Source of the DNA: Acidovorax soli
GTDB lineage: Bacteria; Pseudomonadota; Gammaproteobacteria; Burkholderiales; Burkholderiaceae_C
Direction: 5' to 3'
DNA length: 64,000 bases
Assembly (NCBI RefSeq): GCF_900107605.1
Contig: NZ_FNQJ01000016.1
Location: forward strand, 1 to 64,000
A model generated the notes under the pieces. The model saw nothing but the letters and a program-made list of their open reading frames with translations, was not told the DNA's origin and ran no database searches. Of the stretch, positions 49,309 through 58,372 are shown piece by piece (positions within the stretch are counted from its first letter, which is position 1; every line of letters begins with the position of its first letter). The translations under genes and the position numbers were made by a program.

Positions 49309-50295
49309 ATGAAAACTACAATCCGCCAATCGTTATCTTATTCTTCACATATCGTGCATAAAAATCCCGCTGCCGAAGACCTGCGCGTATTCACGGCGGT
49401 GGTGCGCAAATCCAGCTTTGGCGCTGCCGCTACCGAGCTGGGCACCTCCCCGGCTTACGTCAGCAAGCGCATCCGCCTGCTGGAGCAGGACCTTCAGGTG
49501 AGGCTCTTGCACCGCACCACCCGCCGTGTGGCGGTGACGGAGGAGGGCGAGCGCGTCTTCCACTGGGCACAGCGCATCCTGGACGACATGGAACAGCTGC
49601 TGCAGGAGGTGGCCGTCACCCGCAGCGAGCCGCGCGGGTTGTTGCGGGTGAGCAGCAGCTTCGGCTTTGGCCGCCAGATCGTGGCGCCCGCGCTGTCGCG
49701 GCTGGTGGAGCAGCACCCTGGGCTGCAGGTGCGCCTGGAAGTGTTCGACCGGCTGGTGGACGTGGCGGGCGAAGGGTTTGACCTGGATGTGCGCGTGGGC
49801 GACGAGATTGCGCCGCACCTCATCGCCCGCCGCCTGGCGGACAACCACCGGGTGCTCTGCGCGGCGCCCGCCTACCTGCAGCGCAAGGGCACGCCGCGCA
49901 CGGTGGCCGACCTGGCCGCGCACGACTGCCTGGTGATCAAGGAGCGCGACCATCCGTTCGGCGTGTGGCGCCTGCGCAGCGGGGCGCAGGAGGAGTCGGT
50001 GAAGGTGCGCGGCCCGCTGTCGGCCAACAACGGCGAGATGGCGGTGCAATGGGCGGTGGACGGGCGCGGCGTGGTGCTGCGCTCGCTGTGGGATGTGGGC
50101 GCGCAGCTGCAGGCCGGGCGCCTGGTGCAGCTGCTGCCACAGTGGCGGCAGGAGGCCAATGTGTGGGCCGTGTACCCCACGCGGCTGGAGCGCTCGGCCA
50201 AGGTGCGGGTGTGCGTGGAGTTTCTGCAGGAAATGTTTCGGCAGGAAGGGCTGGGCCTCGGCCTGCCGGCAGCCGATGGAATGCAGGGCGGATAG
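49309..50295 (+). CDS. LysR-family regulator (DmlR/TtdR-like)
   Basis: 328 residues. HTH: RVFTAVVRKSSFGAAATELGTSPAYVSKRIRLLEQDLQVRLLHRTTRRVAVTEEGERVF; effector domain with LLRVSSSFGFGRQIVAPALSRLVEQHPGL. Its N-terminal pattern is that of DmlR, which controls D-malate dehydrogenase, the same family as the divergent neighbour, so it likely controls ttuC. Confidence 0.9.
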   Translation: MKTTIRQSLSYSSHIVHKNPAAEDLRVFTAVVRKSSFGAAATELGTSPAYVSKRIRLLEQDLQVRLLHRTTRRVAVTEEGERVFHWAQRILDDMEQLLQEVAVTRSEPRGLLRVSSSFGFGRQIVAPALSRLVEQHPGLQVRLEVFDRLVDVAGEGFDLDVRVGDEIAPHLIARRLADNHRVLCAAPAYLQRKGTPRTVADLAAHDCLVIKERDHPFGVWRLRSGAQEESVKVRGPLSANNGEMAVQWAVDGRGVVLRSLWDVGAQLQAGRLVQLLPQWRQEANVWAVYPTRLERSAKVRVCVEFLQEMFRQEGLGLGLPAADGMQGG

Positions 50296-50325
50296 GGCAG
50301 GCACGGCGCGCGGAGCGCCGCGCCG

Positions 50326-51279
50326 CTACCGGCCTGCGCTGCGTGGCAGGGGGTGTGCCGATCCCAGCAGCGCCGGCAGCCGGGCGGCCAGCGTATCGAT
50401 CACGACGCGCGTGCGGTGCGGCAGGGTCCGCGTGCTGGGCCACACGGCGTGCAGCGCGTAGCCATAGGGCTGCGCCTCATCGAAAAGCTTCACCAGCGTG
50501 CCTGCCGCCACTGCGGGTGCGGCCAGCCACTGCGGTATGCGGGTGATGTCCAGGCCCGCTTCCGCGCTCGCGGCCAGCACTTCCAGGCTGTCGCAGCGCA
50601 CGCGAGCCGGCACCTCGAATTCGCGCAGCTCGCCCGTCGCACCGTCGTGGTAGGGCCACGATGGCGGCCGCTGTTCGTCGTGGCCATAGCAGGCAAAGCG
50701 GTGGCTGCCTGCAGTGTCCACCAGCGCCTGCCAGTGGGCCGGCCGCCCATGTCGTGCCAAATAGCCCGGGGCGGCGTACAGGCCCATCCACTGGTGCCCC
50801 AGCAGCCGGGCCGCCAGCGTGCTGCTGTCGGTGAGCGGCCCGCTGCGGATGGCCAGGTCTACCCGTTCCTCCACCAGGTCCACCCGGCGGTCGCTGAACT
50901 GCAGGTCCAGCCGAAGGCCCTCGTGGTCGCGTGCCAGGTCCAGTAGCAGGGGTGCGATGCAGACGCGCCCGAACAGCGCCGGCATGCTCATGCGCAGCGT
51001 GCCCACCGGGGCGTGGCGGCCGGCCTCTATGGCCGCATCGGCAGCGACCAACTCGTCCAGCGCGCGGCGGCAGCGCTCGTAATAGGCCTGGCCGTCATCC
51101 GTCAGGCTCTGGCTGCGCGTGGTGCGGTGGAACAGGCGCACGGCCAGCCGCTGCTCCAGCCGCGCAATGCTTTTGCCCACGGCCGAGCGGGTGCGGCCCA
51201 GGCGCGAGGCCGCCAGCGCAAAACTGCCCGCCTCCACCGCGGCGGCAAACGCTTCGATGCCCTGCAATCTTTCATTCAT
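50326..51279 (-). CDS. LysR-family regulator
   Basis: 317 residues. HTH: EAFAAAVEAGSFALAASRLGRTRSAVGKSIARLEQRLAVRLFHRTTRSQSLTDDG. Effector domain: GTLRMSMPALFGRVCIAPLLLDLARDH. Divergent from the quinone oxidoreductase-like gene, which it probably controls; a perfect palindrome lies directly upstream of its start. Converges with the previous LysR gene. Confidence 0.92.
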   Translation of the reverse strand: MNERLQGIEAFAAAVEAGSFALAASRLGRTRSAVGKSIARLEQRLAVRLFHRTTRSQSLTDDGQAYYERCRRALDELVAADAAIEAGRHAPVGTLRMSMPALFGRVCIAPLLLDLARDHEGLRLDLQFSDRRVDLVEERVDLAIRSGPLTDSSTLAARLLGHQWMGLYAAPGYLARHGRPAHWQALVDTAGSHRFACYGHDEQRPPSWPYHDGATGELREFEVPARVRCDSLEVLAASAEAGLDITRIPQWLAAPAVAAGTLVKLFDEAQPYGYALHAVWPSTRTLPHRTRVVIDTLAARLPALLGSAHPLPRSAGR

Positions 51280-51280
51280 T

Positions 51281-51297
51281 GGCGAATTTTATTCGCC
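51281..51297. promoter_or_regulatory. Palindromic operator at the LysR start
   Basis: GGCGAAT-TTT-ATTCGCC: 7-bp perfect arms around 3 nt, flanked by T and A, one base upstream of the LysR ATG (51279). Consistent with LysR autorepression; control of the divergent gene is likely. Confidence 0.6.
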
Positions 51298-51389
51298 AGT
51301 TTTGGGAAAAATAAGAGTCACTAGTGATGTGAGGACGCCAATAGCATCGAGCCTGGTTTTTTCGTTTGTTTTTCCGGAGCTTGAACAAC

Positions 51390-52409
51390 ATGATCGACAG
51401 CACCCTCCCGTCCACCCTGCAACGCTGGCAACTGCCTCGCTTTGGCCTGCCCCACCTGGAGCGGGTTCAGACCCCTGTGCCGGCGCCGGCGCCCCACCAG
51501 ATCCTGGTGCGCACCGAGGCCGTGGCCCTGAATTACCGTGACCTGCTCATGGCGCGGGACGGCATGGGCATGGCCTTGTCGTTTCCCTTCACGCCCGCAT
51601 CCGACCTGGCCGGCACCGTGCTGGCCGTGGGCGAGGGCGTGACCCGCTGGCAGCCCGGCGACCGGGTGCTCAGCACCTTCTGGGGTGGCTGGCTGGATGG
51701 CGAGCGCCCTGCCAGCGCCGTGCCGCTGGGCGCGCCCGGCCCGGGCATGCTGGCATCGCACGTGCTGCTCGATGCCGATTGGGCCGTGGCGGCGCCCCAC
51801 ACGCTGGACGCGGCCGCCGCCAGTACCCTGCCTATCGCGGGACTCACGGCCTGGTTTGCGCTGGTGGAAACCGGCGGGCTGCGCGCGGGGCAGGCGGTGC
51901 TCATCCACGGTACGGGCGGGGTGGCCTTGTTTGGCGTGCAGGTGGCGCGCCTGCACGGGGCGATGCCCATCGTCGTTTCGGGCGATGCCGCCAAGCGCGA
52001 GCAGGTGCTTGCGCTGGGCGCCACCCACGCACTAGCGCGTGATGCTGACTGGCCGGCCCAGGTGCGGGCGCTGACGGGTGGGAGTGGCGCCGACCAGGTG
52101 CTGGAAACCGTGGGCGGCGCCAACCTGGGCCGCTCTCTTCAGGCGCTGCGCGCCGGCGGGCGCGTATCGGTCATCGGCACGCTGGCGGGCGACACGGTCA
52201 GCGGCTCGGTCTACGACTTCCTGAGGGGCCGGGCCACGGTGCAGGGCATCAGCGTGGGCCATCGCCGCGCGCTGGAGGAACTGGTGCGCGCCGTGGATGC
52301 CAACGGGCTGGAACCTGTCATTGCGGGCGAATACACCGCCGACGAAGTGCCCGCTGCTTTTGCGCACCTGGAGCGCGGCGCGTTTGGCAAGGTGGTAGTG
52401 CGCTTCTGA
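51390..52409 (+). CDS. NAD(P)H quinone oxidoreductase-like / zinc-free MDR dehydrogenase
   Basis: 339 residues. LVRTEAVALNYRDLLMARDGMG, FPFTPASDLAGTVLAVGEGVTRWQPGDRV, NAD(P) site GQAVLIHGTGGVALFGVQVARLHGA and ALGATHALAR. No zinc ligands, as in the quinone reductase branch. It reduces quinones, enals or similar compounds with NADPH. ATG 51390 or the one 24 nt upstream. Divergent from a LysR gene, a common pair in proteobacteria. Confidence 0.88.
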   Translation: MIDSTLPSTLQRWQLPRFGLPHLERVQTPVPAPAPHQILVRTEAVALNYRDLLMARDGMGMALSFPFTPASDLAGTVLAVGEGVTRWQPGDRVLSTFWGGWLDGERPASAVPLGAPGPGMLASHVLLDADWAVAAPHTLDAAAASTLPIAGLTAWFALVETGGLRAGQAVLIHGTGGVALFGVQVARLHGAMPIVVSGDAAKREQVLALGATHALARDADWPAQVRALTGGSGADQVLETVGGANLGRSLQALRAGGRVSVIGTLAGDTVSGSVYDFLRGRATVQGISVGHRRALEELVRAVDANGLEPVIAGEYTADEVPAAFAHLERGAFGKVVVRF

Positions 52410-52460
52410 TCGATGCCGATGCCTGTGTAGACGTCGGCATTCAGATGGGGTATGAACAAA

Positions 52461-52500
52461 AATAGCTGCCAGAGCTTCTATAAAAGCGCTGGCAACTATT
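52461..52500. repeat. Comamonadaceae dispersed repeat, hairpin form
   Basis: AATAGCTGCCAGAGCTT pairs imperfectly with AAAGCGCTGGCAACTATT, giving a long stem and a short loop after the oxidoreductase gene. It shares AATAGCTGCCAG and AGCGCTGG with copies elsewhere in the window. May also act as a terminator. Confidence 0.65.
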
Positions 52501-52539
52501 AAAAGAGAAGCAAGCGTGCAGATGGCCTGGATCAGGCCA

Positions 52540-52986
52540 TCAGCCCGCCAGCGCAGCCTTCACGGCAGCCGACACCTGGCCCATGTCGGCCTTGCCCGCC
52601 AGGCGGGTCTTGACGACGCCCATGACCTTTCCCATGTCGCCGGGGCCCGATGCGCCCAGTTCGGCCACGATGGCCTTCACGGTGGCCAGGGTTTCCTCGG
52701 CCGACATGCGCTCGGGCAGGTAGGTCTGCAGCACGGCCATTTCGGATTTTTCCTTGTCGGCCAGGTCCTGGCGGCCCGCGCCTTCAAAGGCGGTGATGCT
52801 GTCCTTGCGTTGCTTGATGAGTTTGTCCACGATGGCGACGATGGCCGCATCGTCCAGTACCACGCGCTCGTCCACTTCCTTTTGCTTCATGGCGGCCTGC
52901 AGCAGGCGGATGGTGCCCAGGCGCTCGCTGTCCTTGGCGCGCATGGCGGTTTTCATGTCTTCGGTGATCTGGTCTTTGAGGCTCAT
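52540..52986 (-). CDS. YqeY/GatB-like protein
   Basis: 148 residues. DQITEDMKTAMRAKDSERLGTIRLLQAAMKQKEVDER, then EKSEMAVLQTYLPERMSAEE and GDMGKVMGVVKTRLAGKADMGQVSAAVKAAL. The family resembles the tail of the GatB amidotransferase subunit and may bind tRNA; exact role unknown. Located next to rpsU as in many betaproteobacteria. Confidence 0.93.
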   Translation of the reverse strand: MSLKDQITEDMKTAMRAKDSERLGTIRLLQAAMKQKEVDERVVLDDAAIVAIVDKLIKQRKDSITAFEGAGRQDLADKEKSEMAVLQTYLPERMSAEETLATVKAIVAELGASGPGDMGKVMGVVKTRLAGKADMGQVSAAVKAALAG

Positions 52987-53020
52987 GGCGGCTTCCTTGG
53001 TTGGTTTTTAGACAAGAACA

Positions 53021-53123
53021 GGGGTTTGCCAAAAGGCTTTCTGGCTAGGCGTCAACGCCGTAGGCAGTAGTGTGGCTACGACAAGGCGTTGCAACGACGC
53101 CAGAAAGCCTTTTGGCAAACCCC
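53021..53123. repeat. Large cruciform: perfect 25-bp inverted repeat around a structured loop
   Basis: 53021-53045 is the exact reverse complement of 53099-53123. The 53-nt loop has its own inverted parts (CGTAG near 53070 with CTACG near 53086; GGCGT..CGCC; GGCGTTGCAACGAC). It lies between yqeY and rpsU, both minus strand. It could be an RNA element in the rpsU-yqeY transcript or a mobile repeat of the REP/MITE kind. No gene inside. Confidence 0.8.
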
Positions 53124-53131
53124 AAAAACAA

Positions 53132-53163
53132 AAACCCGCGCTTGGCGTCCCTAGCGCGGGTTT
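53132..53163 (-). terminator. Terminator/attenuator downstream of rpsU
   Basis: AAACCCGCGCT (53132-53142) with AGCGCGGGTTT (53153-53163), 10-nt loop, followed on the minus strand by TTTTTG. Would limit read-through from rpsU to yqeY. Confidence 0.85.
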
Positions 53164-53200
53164 GGCGGCTGTCCGATGAGGGACGGTGCCGAAGCGGTAC

Positions 53201-53413
53201 TTAGTACAGCTTCTTGGGCAGTTGCATGCTGCGCACGCGCTTGTAGTGGCGCTTCACGGCAGCAGCCTTCTTGCGCTTGCGCTCGGCGGTGGGCTTTTCG
53301 TAGAACTCACGGGCGCGCAGGTCGGTCAGCAGGCCGAGCTTTTCAATGGTGCGCTTGAAGCGGCGCAGGGCAACGTCAAAGGGTTCGTTTTCTTTTACGC
53401 GGATCGTAGTCAT
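53201..53413 (-). CDS. rpsU: 30S ribosomal protein bS21
   Basis: 70 residues, family length. [28 protein letters not shown], then the basic tail [20 protein letters not shown]. Part of the 30S subunit, helps mRNA recognition. First gene of the rpsU-yqeY pair. Confidence 0.97.
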
Positions 53414-53539
53414 TAGCTAATGTTTTCCAAATGGTGCCTGCAGAGGGGCTTGGGGAGATCGGGCCTCAAGTCCGTACAAAGCGGTTTCCCCGTCTGTAAC
53501 TAGTATTTGGCCGACGGGGCATTGCCAGCAAAGCCGGAG

Positions 53540-53570
53540 ATTATAGCCTTTATGCGCGCCCGTGGTGCAA
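53540..53570 (-). promoter_or_regulatory. Candidate rpsU promoter
   Basis: On the minus strand TATAAT (53545-53540) is a perfect -10; TTGCAC (53570-53565) is a fair -35, 19 nt away. The transcript would have a ~120-nt leader. The rest of 53414-53725 (312 nt) holds no supported gene; in-frame extensions of the next gene into it lack domain similarity. Confidence 0.5.
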
Positions 53571-53725
53571 GGGTTGCCCGTCTGTTCGCTGTCACCGCGC
53601 CAGGACGATGGTCTCCCGAGGGCGGGCTGCGCTGCAATGGCGCGGAAATTGCTTCATGTTGTAACACTCCTATTCATCGGTGGGGAGCCCTGGCCATCCG
53701 GCCGGGCGGCACCGCCGCAGACACC

Positions 53726-56700
53726 ATGGCATTCATGCACCAAGTATCGGGTTGGCTGGGCCGGCTCAGTGTGGGCCGCAAGCTCATGCTCATCTATCTG
53801 CTGGACCTGACGGCGGTGATCTACGTCTCCAGCATCCTGATCCACGAGAAATACCTGGCCATTGACTTCACGCGCAAGGAGGTGGTGGGCACGACCTACG
53901 CGGAGGTGGTGCGCGACGGCCTGATGGGGCAGTTCCTGGAAGCATCGCAGCAGCCTCCGCTGGTGGCCGATGTGCTGACCCGCCTGGAGGTCGTGCGTGC
54001 GGCCCACGACGAGCCATTGAGCACGGCCGATGTGGCCCAGCGGTTTGGCGTGGCGCTGCAGCAGCTGGCTGGCCAGGCCCAGGGGGGCTCGCCCGCCGCT
54101 GATTCGCAGTCGCTCATCCACCTGCGCAGCCAGCTGCTGCGCGAGGGGCGCGAGCTGCTGACCACGGTGGGCAACCAGTCCAACCTCATCCTGGACCCTG
54201 ACCTGGACAGCTACTACGTGATGTCGCTCGTGGTGCTGCGTTTTCCCGAGCTGCTGCAGGCGGTGCACGACACGGTGAGTTTCCTGAATGCCATGCCGTC
54301 GCGGCGTGGGCCGCAGTGGTCGTCGGAGCTGCTCACGCTGGCGGGGCGGCTGGACGCGGTAGCGCTGGGCATCGAGTCGGACTACAACCAGGCCTTCATT
54401 GCCGGCTCGCCCGAGATGCGCGCTGCGCTGGCCGGCCAGCGTGAGGCGCTCAAGAGCGCGCTGGCGGGGTTCCAGTCGCTGCTGCAAGGGGTGGCGGCGG
54501 GCGAGTCGGGCCTGGCGGTGGCACGGGTGGGCGTGCAGGAGGCCCTGGTGCTGGGCGCGCTGCGCGATGCCTGGTCGGTGGGCATCGGGGACCTGGAGCG
54601 TTTGCTGAACCTGCGCGCCGACAGCCTGTTCGCCCGCATGTGGCTGCACCTGGGCACGGCGGTGGTGCTGCTGGGCTGCATCCTGAGCCTGGTCACGCTG
54701 GTGGCCCGGCAGATCGCCAAGCCGCTGCAGCAGCTGGCCCGCGTGGCCGACGAGGTGCGCAGGAGCGGCGACCACCGGCTGCGCGCGCATTGGGTCAGCC
54801 GTGACGAAATCGGCCGCCTGGTCACGGCCTTCAACGAAATGCTGTCGCAGCTCGACCGCGACCGCCTGCTGCAGCAGGAGCTGGCCGCCCGCGCCCGCGC
54901 GGCCGAGGCGCAGCGCGAGCTGGTGGAGGCTTTCCCCATCCCCATGGTCGTCACGTCGATTCCCGATCATGAGGTGCTGCACTACAACGTGCCCGCCGTC
55001 CACTGGCTGGGCGGCCGCAAGACCGACCCCTGGGCCGTGGGGCTGGAGCCGGGCGTGCGCGCGCGTTTCTTTCAGCGCCTGGCGGACCAGGACTCGGTCG
55101 ATGAATTCGATGTGCGCTGGAAGGGAAGCCACGAGCCCTCGTGGGCCATGCTGTCGGCGCGGCGCCTGCAGTTCCAGGGGCGCGATTCGGTGCTCACGAC
55201 CTTCACGCCCATCAACGTGCGCAAGGCGATGGAGCGGCGCCTGGGGCTGTGGGCCAATGTGTTCGAGGCCTTGTCCGAGGGCCTCATCATCATGAATGTC
55301 GAGCAGCAGATCATCCGTGTGAACCAGGCGTTCTGCCGCAGCACGCACTACGACTTCTACGAGGTCGTCGGCGAGGACCTGGGCTTTTTGCTGGAAGAGA
55401 CGGAGGCCGAGTTGCTGTCAGCGCAGATCCAGCGCGCCATGCTCGACAAGGAGTACTGGCAGGGCGAGGTGCGGTTTCGCCGCCGCTCGGGCGAAACCTA
55501 CCCGGCCTGGCTCATGGTGTCGGCCTTGCGCGAGGGCAAGAGCAAGGGCGGCGCAGTGGCCAACCACATCGGCATTGCCATCGACATCACCGACCGTAAG
55601 CGCAGCGAGGAGCGCATCCAGTTCCTGGCCCACCACGACGTGCTCACCGAGCTGCCCAACCGCTCGCTGTGCGAGCAGCGCCTGCAGATGGCGCTGGAAG
55701 AGGCATCCATCACGGGCGAAAAGGTGGCGGTGTTGTTCATCGACCTGGACCGCTTCAAGGCCATCAACGACACGCTGGGCCACCACATTGGCGACGGCCT
55801 GCTGCGCTCGGTGGCCGCGCGCCTCACCCAGGCCGTGCGCAGCCGCGACACCGTGAGCCGCCTGGGGGGCGACGAGTTTGTGGTGGTGATGCGCGACGTG
55901 GCCGGGTGCGAGGATGTGCAGCAGCTGGTGGAGCGGCGGCTGATCCCGCTCATCCGCCAGAGCCATCCGGTGGACGGGCACGAGCTGAATGTGTCGTGCA
56001 GCGTGGGCATTGCCGTGCACCCCGACGACGGCAGCGACATCGACGAGCTGATGCGCCGCGCCGACGCCGCCATGTACGAGGCCAAGACCACCGGCCGCGA
56101 TAGGGCGCTGTTCTATTCGATGGAGACCAACCAGCGCGCCGTGGCACGCCAGACCATGGAGCTGCAGCTGCGCCGTGCGCTGGAGCGCAACGAACTGAGC
56201 CTGCACTACCAGCCCCGCCTGAGCGCCCAGGGCGCCCAGCTGCTGGGCGTGGAGGCCCTGCTGCGCTGGACCAGCCCGGTGCTGGGGTCCATACCGCCCG
56301 GCGAATTCATCCCCATCGCCGAAGAGACCGGCATGATCCGTGCCATTGGCAGCTGGGTGCTGCAGCAGGCCTGCGAGCAGTGGGTTCGCTGGCAACAGCT
56401 GGCGCTGGATACGGGTCCGGGCGACGCCGTGGTGCCGCACCCGCTGGCCCGGGCGTCGATCTCGGTCAACCTGTCGGCCGCGCAGATGGCAGCCCCGTCG
56501 CTGGTGACCGACATCGAGGCGCTGCTGGCCCGCACCGGCATGCCTGCCCATCGCCTGGAGCTGGAGATCACAGAATCGCAGTTGATGGAAAACGCCCATG
56601 CCGCCGAGCAGCAGCTGGCGGCCCTCAAGGCGCTGGGCGTGCAACTGTCCATCGACGACTTCGGCACCGGGTATTCCAGCCTGGCCTACCTCAAGCGCTT

Positions 56701-56989
56701 TGACATCGACCGGCTCAAGGTGGACAAGTCCTTTGTGCGCGACATGCTGGCTAACCCCGCCGACATGGCTATCACGAGCGCCATCATCGCCCTGGGCCAC
56801 ACGCTGGGCCTCAAGATAGTGGCCGAGGGCGTGGAAGACCTGGCCACGGCCAAGGTGCTGAGCGCGCTGGACTGCGAGGAGTTGCAGGGCTACCACTTCA
56901 GCCGCCCGCTGCCAGCGCCAGCGCTGGAGGTCTGGGCGCTACAGCACGCACCGCAGGCGATGCAGGGGCGGGAGGTGGCGGCTGCGTAG
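53726..56989 (+). CDS. Membrane GGDEF-EAL protein with HAMP and PAS domains
   Basis: 1087 residues. TM1 ~20-40 (LMLIYLLDLTAVIYVSSILI), periplasmic helical sensor ~45-300, TM2 ~305-325 (GTAVVLLGCILSLVTLV), HAMP ~325-380, two PAS-like domains (~395-500, ~500-625), GGDEF ~640-795 with RLGGDEFVVV intact and an inhibitory R-x-x-D five residues before it, EAL ~815-1070 with GVEALLRW and DDFGTGYSSLAYLKRF intact. Both c-di-GMP synthesis and breakdown look possible. ATG 53726 gives a normal short N-terminus. Confidence 0.93.
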   Translation: MAFMHQVSGWLGRLSVGRKLMLIYLLDLTAVIYVSSILIHEKYLAIDFTRKEVVGTTYAEVVRDGLMGQFLEASQQPPLVADVLTRLEVVRAAHDEPLSTADVAQRFGVALQQLAGQAQGGSPAADSQSLIHLRSQLLREGRELLTTVGNQSNLILDPDLDSYYVMSLVVLRFPELLQAVHDTVSFLNAMPSRRGPQWSSELLTLAGRLDAVALGIESDYNQAFIAGSPEMRAALAGQREALKSALAGFQSLLQGVAAGESGLAVARVGVQEALVLGALRDAWSVGIGDLERLLNLRADSLFARMWLHLGTAVVLLGCILSLVTLVARQIAKPLQQLARVADEVRRSGDHRLRAHWVSRDEIGRLVTAFNEMLSQLDRDRLLQQELAARARAAEAQRELVEAFPIPMVVTSIPDHEVLHYNVPAVHWLGGRKTDPWAVGLEPGVRARFFQRLADQDSVDEFDVRWKGSHEPSWAMLSARRLQFQGRDSVLTTFTPINVRKAMERRLGLWANVFEALSEGLIIMNVEQQIIRVNQAFCRSTHYDFYEVVGEDLGFLLEETEAELLSAQIQRAMLDKEYWQGEVRFRRRSGETYPAWLMVSALREGKSKGGAVANHIGIAIDITDRKRSEERIQFLAHHDVLTELPNRSLCEQRLQMALEEASITGEKVAVLFIDLDRFKAINDTLGHHIGDGLLRSVAARLTQAVRSRDTVSRLGGDEFVVVMRDVAGCEDVQQLVERRLIPLIRQSHPVDGHELNVSCSVGIAVHPDDGSDIDELMRRADAAMYEAKTTGRDRALFYSMETNQRAVARQTMELQLRRALERNELSLHYQPRLSAQGAQLLGVEALLRWTSPVLGSIPPGEFIPIAEETGMIRAIGSWVLQQACEQWVRWQQLALDTGPGDAVVPHPLARASISVNLSAAQMAAPSLVTDIEALLARTGMPAHRLELEITESQLMENAHAAEQQLAALKALGVQLSIDDFGTGYSSLAYLKRFDIDRLKVDKSFVRDMLANPADMAITSAIIALGHTLGLKIVAEGVEDLATAKVLSALDCEELQGYHFSRPLPAPALEVWALQHAPQAMQGREVAAA

Positions 56990-57066
56990 CGGTCAAACGG
57001 GCGTTGCACAGGCTTGGCCGGTCACGGGCTGCCGCTTCTGGTGGCTGCACGGGGGGGCGCAGGGCC

Positions 57067-58308
57067 TCACGGGGGTGTCGCTCCCAGCGCCTGCGCACAC
57101 GCATGGGCGCTGGCCCAGGCCCACTGGAAGTTGTAGCCGCCCAGCCAGCCCGTCACATCGACCACCTCGCCAATGAAATACAGGCCCGGCTGCGTCTTGC
57201 ATTCCATGGTCTGCTGCGACAGCGCGCGCGTGTCCACGCCGCCCAGCGTGACCTCGGCTTTCTTGTAGCCCTCGGTGCCGGTGGGGGTGAGCTCCCAGCG
57301 CGCCAGCTGCTCGGCCAGCCGGGCCAGGGCCTTGTCCGAGGCTTCGTTGATGGGGCGCTGCCAGTCCGCCTCGCGGCTGGCCCAGGCATCGGCCAGGCGG
57401 CTCGGGACCAGGGTGGCCAGTTCGTTGGCAATCAGTTTCTTCGAACGCGCTTTGCCCTGCGCCAGCGCTGCGGGCAAGTCCACCGTGGGCGCGAGGTCGA
57501 TGGCCAGGGGCTGGCCCTCTTGCCAGTAGCTGGAGATCTGCAGCACCGCCGGGCCCGAGAGGCCGCGGTGGGTGAACAGCAGGTCTTCGTCAAAGGCCAT
57601 GCGATTTTTCTTGGCACCGGTGCTGATCTGTACGGGCAAGGCCAATCCCGACAGCTGCGCATAGGGCGCCCAGCCCGCGCCGTCAAACGTCAGCGGCACC
57701 AGGCCCGGGCGGCGCTCGATGAGCGGGATGCTGAACTGCTGCGCCAGCCGGTAGCCGAAGTCGGTGGCGCCGATCTTGGGGATCGACAGGCCGCCGGTGG
57801 CGACCACCAGCGAACGCGCTTGCACGGGGCCTCTATCGGTATTGATTTGATAGCTGCCAGCGCTGGATGGATCTGCGCCAGAGGCCGAAAATATGATGTT
57901 TTTGACGGCACAAGGCTGCCAGTGCGTCACCCCACCGGCGGCGCATTCGGCCAGCAGCATGGCAATGATGTCTTCGGCCGAACGGTCGGCAAACAGCTGG
58001 CCCTTGTGCTTTTCATGGAAGGGGATGCCGTGCTTCTGCACCAGGGTGATGAAGTCCGACGGGGTGTAGCGCGAGAGCGCCGAACGGCAGAACTGCGGGT
58101 TCTGTCCCACGAAGTGCCTGTGCGGCGCGGCAGGGTCGAGGTCGCGGTTGGTGAAGTTGCAGCGCCCGCCGCCCGAGATGCGGATCTTTTCGGCCGCCTT
58201 GTCGGCGTGGTCGATGAGCAGCACCTGGAGGCCACGCTGGCCCGCCTGGCCGGCACAAAAAAGGCCGGCAGCACCGGCACCCACGATCACCACATCAAAC
58301 ATCTGCAT
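57067..58308 (-). CDS. BaiN/HI0933-type NAD(P)/FAD-dependent oxidoreductase
   Basis: 413 residues. FAD site FDVVIVGAGAAGLFCAGQAGQRG, family motif KIRISGGGRCNFTNRD, VVATGGLSIPKIGATDFGY, KKAEVTLGGVDTRALSQQTMECK, and C-terminal GEVVDVTGWLGGYNFQWAWASAHA. These flavoproteins are widespread, with poorly known substrates. A short stretch SGADPSSAGSYQIN (about residues 145-158) is encoded by an in-frame copy of the dispersed repeat. Start ATG 58308. Confidence 0.9.
   Translation of the reverse strand: MQMFDVVIVGAGAAGLFCAGQAGQRGLQVLLIDHADKAAEKIRISGGGRCNFTNRDLDPAAPHRHFVGQNPQFCRSALSRYTPSDFITLVQKHGIPFHEKHKGQLFADRSAEDIIAMLLAECAAGGVTHWQPCAVKNIIFSASGADPSSAGSYQINTDRGPVQARSLVVATGGLSIPKIGATDFGYRLAQQFSIPLIERRPGLVPLTFDGAGWAPYAQLSGLALPVQISTGAKKNRMAFDEDLLFTHRGLSGPAVLQISSYWQEGQPLAIDLAPTVDLPAALAQGKARSKKLIANELATLVPSRLADAWASREADWQRPINEASDKALARLAEQLARWELTPTGTEGYKKAEVTLGGVDTRALSQQTMECKTQPGLYFIGEVVDVTGWLGGYNFQWAWASAHACAQALGATPP
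57848..57905. repeat. Comamonadaceae dispersed repeat inside the flavoprotein gene
   Basis: TTGATAGCTGCCAGCGCTGG, then ATGGATCTGCGCCAGAGGCC and GAAAATATGATG. The first part is shared with 34247-34265. The frame of the gene stays open through it, adding about 18 residues between two beta-strands. Confidence 0.65.
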
Positions 58309-58372
58309 GGCCTGCAGTGTAGGTGCTGCGCTGACCGCCGATTTTGGCCGGCGGTAGGCGACAATGGGCGGC

